A DNA stretch of 64,000 nt from Sphingomonas sp. Leaf32. GTDB lineage: Bacteria > Pseudomonadota > Alphaproteobacteria > Sphingomonadales > Sphingomonadaceae. The stretch is from contig NZ_LMLA01000009.1 of assembly GCF_001421765.1 (NCBI RefSeq), positions 272,706 to 336,705 of the forward strand, written 5' to 3'. Shown piece after piece: positions 61,968-64,000 of this stretch (position 1 is its first letter; the number at the start of each line of letters is the position of its first letter). Below the pieces are notes generated by a model. The model did not search any database. It was given only the letters and a program-made list of their open reading frames with translations, and was not told the origin of the DNA. Both the position numbers and the translations under genes were made by a program.

Positions 61968-62782
61968 TGGCCGCGCCACTCCACACCGGCCCGATCGCCG
62001 GCGACCCGCCGACGCTCGAATGGCTGGCCCTCGATCGCCTCGCGGTCGACCCGGCCTACCAGCGTGGTACCGAGACGCCGCAGTCGCGCCGGATCCTGGT
62101 ATCGATGGTGAAGCGCTGGGACTGGCGCCTGTGCCAGCCTCTTAACGTCAGCCGTCGGGTTGACCAGTCGCTGTTCATCGTCGACGGCCAGCATCGGTGG
62201 GTAGGCGCAAAGATGCGCGGCGACATCACGCACCTGCCCTGCGTCGTCACCAGCCATACCGACACCGCCGATGAGGCGCAGACCTTCGTCGCGCTCAACC
62301 TGCGCCGGCAGAAACTGTCGCAGGGCAATGTGTTTGCCGCGAGCCTCGCCAGCGGGGACGACGACGCGAAACGTGCGCTGCAGCTGATCGAGGGCGCGGG
62401 CTTCACCCTCGCGCGCAACCACGACCCGTCGACCTGGGCACCCGGCGAACTGTTCTGCGGTCCCGCCGTGCAGCAGGCGGTGAAGGTTCACGGAGAGGCG
62501 GTCGTAAAGGGCGCGCTGAACGCGCTGAGCGAAGCCTATGAGGGCGAGGTACAGGTGCGCGGCGCGACGCTGCTGCAGGCGCTCTACGTCATCTTCGCCG
62601 ACGACGCGAAGCAGCGCGGGTTTGACCGCGACCGCTTTGTCCAGGCGCTGGGATCGGCCGAACAGCGCGCTTGGATCGATCGCGCCAGCCAGCTGCGCCA
62701 GCAGCACAAGGACCTGTCGTGGCGCGACGCCACCGCGATGGCGATCATGGACGCCTACACCGCGTTCGGACGGGCGCTGTGA
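61967..62782 (+). CDS. ParB-like N-terminal domain protein (DUF6551-type)
   Basis: A 271-residue protein. It starts with a ParB-like core: LEWLALDRLAVDPAYQRGTE and FIVDGQHRWVGAKMRG, the DGQHR box of ParB/sulfiredoxin-fold proteins, then DEAQTFVALNLRRQKLSQGN. The C-terminal half is helical. No ParA-type ATPase is nearby, so plasmid-style partition is not implied; a role in DNA binding or phage replication control is more likely. Confidence 0.75.
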   Translation: MAAPLHTGPIAGDPPTLEWLALDRLAVDPAYQRGTETPQSRRILVSMVKRWDWRLCQPLNVSRRVDQSLFIVDGQHRWVGAKMRGDITHLPCVVTSHTDTADEAQTFVALNLRRQKLSQGNVFAASLASGDDDAKRALQLIEGAGFTLARNHDPSTWAPGELFCGPAVQQAVKVHGEAVVKGALNALSEAYEGEVQVRGATLLQALYVIFADDAKQRGFDRDRFVQALGSAEQRAWIDRASQLRQQHKDLSWRDATAMAIMDAYTAFGRAL

Positions 62783-63060
62783 CCCATCCCGTCGCCATCT
62801 ACCGCCCGCGCACCCGCGAGCTGCTGCTGGCCAACGCCGGACAGTCGATCGTCGTGCCCGAGGACCGCGTGCCCCGCCTCGCTGGCGCACTGCGCGGCTT
62901 GGTCGCGATGATCGGCCCGCGCTCGACCGTGCGGATCCGCAACGCCAGCGGCCTGCTGTCGGTCACCCGCGCCGAATTGGCGGCACTTGCCGACGACATG
63001 GAGGCCGCCTTCGGCGTCCCGATGCTGGCCGCCGCGATCGCGGCCGATCCGGTCGCCTGA
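62779..63060 (+). CDS. Early-operon protein of unknown function (93 residues)
   Basis: GTG at 62779 overlaps the ParB-like gene stop (GTGA). THPVAIYRPRTRELLLANAG, then VPRLAGALRGLVAMIG and a helical end. Alpha/beta pattern. No family is recognised. Confidence 0.6.
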   Translation: MTHPVAIYRPRTRELLLANAGQSIVVPEDRVPRLAGALRGLVAMIGPRSTVRIRNASGLLSVTRAELAALADDMEAAFGVPMLAAAIAADPVA

Positions 63061-63062
63061 CC

Positions 63063-63254
63063 ATGGCGCGGCCCGTCAGCGACCGCGCCCGCTGCCTCGC
63101 CATCTTCCGCCTGGCGCTGGCCCAGAACTGCACGATGCAGGAGGCCGCCCGCCGCATCGACGGCGCCGGCGCGGCCCGCACGATCACCGAAGCCCGCATG
63201 CACCACGGCCAGGCCATGCGCGCCCTCTACGCCCGCGGCTACGGCCGCCGCTGA
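63063..63254 (+). CDS. Small helical, basic protein (63 residues)
   Basis: MARPVSDRARCLAIFRLALA then NCTMQEAARRIDGAGAARTI, a possible helix-turn-helix, and a basic C-terminus. It begins two bases after the previous stop. A DNA-binding role is plausible but unproven. Confidence 0.55.
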   Translation: MARPVSDRARCLAIFRLALAQNCTMQEAARRIDGAGAARTITEARMHHGQAMRALYARGYGRR

Positions 63255-63310
63255 ATTCCTGCTCGCATCCGGCTGCGAGACAAACAGGACCAACCGCCGG
63301 CACGAAAGAA

Positions 63311-63583
63311 ATGAACATGAACCACGTACTCGTCACCACCAAGCATCGCGGCGTTTTTGCGGGGGAAATCCCCGACGATCAGGATTTGACCGCCCAGGCG
63401 ATGCCGCTCACCAACGCCCGCATGGCGATCCGCTTCGGCACCACCAGGGGCCTCATGCAGCTTTGCGAGACAGGCCCGACGGCACAGAGCAAGATCAGCG
63501 CGCCCGCAGATATCCCGATGTTGCATGACATCACCGCCGTGTTCGCCATCACGGATGAGGCGTGGGCCGCATGGACCCGGTAA
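63311..63583 (+). CDS. DUF6948-like protein (90 residues)
   Basis: Starts MNMNHVLVTTKHRGVFAGEI. The VLVTTKHRGVFAG entry, MAIRFGTTRGLMQL, CETGPTAQSKIS and a final DEAWAAW fit the small DUF6948 family seen in phages. No function is known. Its end overlaps the repeat-rich gene by 13 bases. Confidence 0.7.
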   Translation: MNMNHVLVTTKHRGVFAGEIPDDQDLTAQAMPLTNARMAIRFGTTRGLMQLCETGPTAQSKISAPADIPMLHDITAVFAITDEAWAAWTR

Positions 63584-64000
63584 TCACGGCAGACGACGTC
63601 GTGCGCGTCGGCGGTGCTTGCACCGACGGCGTTGCCCGCGTCGTCCAGCGGCACGCGGACCGCATCGCCGCCGCGATGCCCGTCAGCGCCGTGCTGAAGC
63701 TGCTACCAACGACCGAGCATCACTACGCCCTCAAGGCCGCTGGCCTCGACGGCGACGGCGACGGCGACGGCTACGGCTACGGCTACGGCGACGGCGACGG
63801 CGACGGCTACGGCTACGGCGACGGCTACGGCGACGGCTACGGCTACGGCGACGGCTACGGCTACGGCGACGGCTACGGCTACGGCGACGGCGACGGCTAC
63901 GGCTACGGCGACGGCTACGGCTACGGCGACGGCTACGGCTACGGCGACGGCTACGGCTACGGCGACGGCTACGGCTACGGCGACGGCTACGGCTACGGCG
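63571..64000 (+). CDS. Gly-Asp/Gly-Tyr repeat protein (C-terminus outside window)
   Basis: From the ATG at 63571 the first ~59 residues look like a normal alpha/beta domain (DDVVRVGGACTDGVARVVQR, PTTEHHYALKAAGLD). From there the frame is only Gly-X, with X being Asp or Tyr, for over 80 residues up to the window edge. The frame is open through the whole repeat, which supports real coding. The start overlaps the DUF6948 gene. The N-terminal part (VLKLLPTTEHHYALKAAGL) may be a regulatory or binding domain; function is unknown. Confidence 0.7.
   Translation, partial: MDPVITADDVVRVGGACTDGVARVVQRHADRIAAAMPVSAVLKLLPTTEHHYALKAAGLDGDGDGDGYGYGYGDGDGDGYGYGDGYGDGYGYGDGYGYGDGYGYGDGDGYGYGDGYGYGDGYGYGDGYGYGDGYGYGDGYGYG
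63748..64000 (+). repeat. Tandem GGCGAC/GGCTAC repeat array
   Basis: At least 252 bases of a 6-base unit GGC(G/T)AC, with a higher-order 18-base unit GGCGACGGCTACGGCTAC that becomes regular toward the right edge and more mixed at the left. The array continues past the window end. Its copy number should be prone to slippage. Confidence 0.97.

Larger units (their letters stand above)
25838..64000. mobile_element. Temperate podovirus-like prophage (left end and most of genome; right end outside window)
   Basis: From the broken tRNA to the window edge nearly all genes are phage genes: terminase, portal, scaffold, capsid, tail tubes, ejection proteins, tail fibre, lysis, primase/helicase, repressors and an early operon. 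The short-tail (T7-like) tail set plus CI/Cro-like regulators and chromosomal location suggest a temperate podovirus, comparable in gene order to Bordetella BPP-1-type phages. No integrase is present, so the right end, with attR, should lie beyond 64,000. Whether it is inducible cannot be judged. Confidence 0.92.

Noticed and set aside
63748..64000. CRISPR array or minisatellite without coding function
   Set aside because: Units are contiguous with no spacers, and a single frame stays open through the whole array with a normal start and overlap to the previous gene.

Overview
The window is GC-rich and has alphaproteobacterial gene content. The ppdK-glyS-glyQ and petABC-apt blocks, together with many short REP-like palindromes between genes, point to the Sphingomonadales, most likely Sphingomonas or a close relative. 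This assignment is inferred from gene content and style, not from a database match.

Bases 1-25,800 are chromosome, mostly housekeeping genes: pyruvate phosphate dikinase (cut by the window edge), both glycyl-tRNA synthetase subunits, a small operon with an XRE regulator between two related membrane proteins, a TraB/GumN-like protein, ribosomal protein L25, peptidyl-tRNA hydrolase, an AraC/GyrI-like regulator, a MASE1-PAS-GGDEF diguanylate cyclase, a secreted esterase, YchF, a MaoC-like dehydratase, a repeat-rich lipoprotein, adenine phosphoribosyltransferase, the cytochrome bc1 complex, a periplasmic cyclophilin, QueA, a dicarboxylate/amino-acid:cation symporter and a flavoprotein. A 1.4-kb stretch (16.3-17.6 kb) holds no convincing gene.

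At 25,797 a tRNA-Gly(CCC) gene begins but stops matching a tRNA just after the anticodon. From there to the right edge (over 38 kb) the DNA is a temperate podovirus-like prophage. Its late genes lie on the minus strand and read right to left: small and large terminase, an Acb2/Tad1-like protein, portal, Bbp19-like protein, scaffold, major capsid protein, tail tubular proteins A and B, Gp13-like protein, three internal virion proteins (one with a transglycosylase motif), T7-type tail fibre, lysis genes and an SGNH-hydrolase spike. Further right are a minus-strand replication operon (XRE, unknown ORF, TOPRIM primase, ASCH protein, helicase-like ATPase), an immunity region with divergent regulators and shared operator motifs, and a plus-strand early operon of small overlapping genes that includes a Lar-type anti-restriction protein and ParB-like and AlpA-like DNA-binding proteins. 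The operon runs off the window inside a gene made of Gly-Asp/Gly-Tyr repeats. No integrase is visible, so it should lie beyond base 64,000.

Several accessory items stand out: a plus-strand gene with a HEPN-like Rx4H motif between tail-fibre and ejection genes, a lower-GC module with its own terminators between scaffold and capsid genes, an array of AGAAC/GTTCT repeats between terminase and replication genes, a membrane protein in the immunity region, and a low-GC patch inside the chromosomal glyS.
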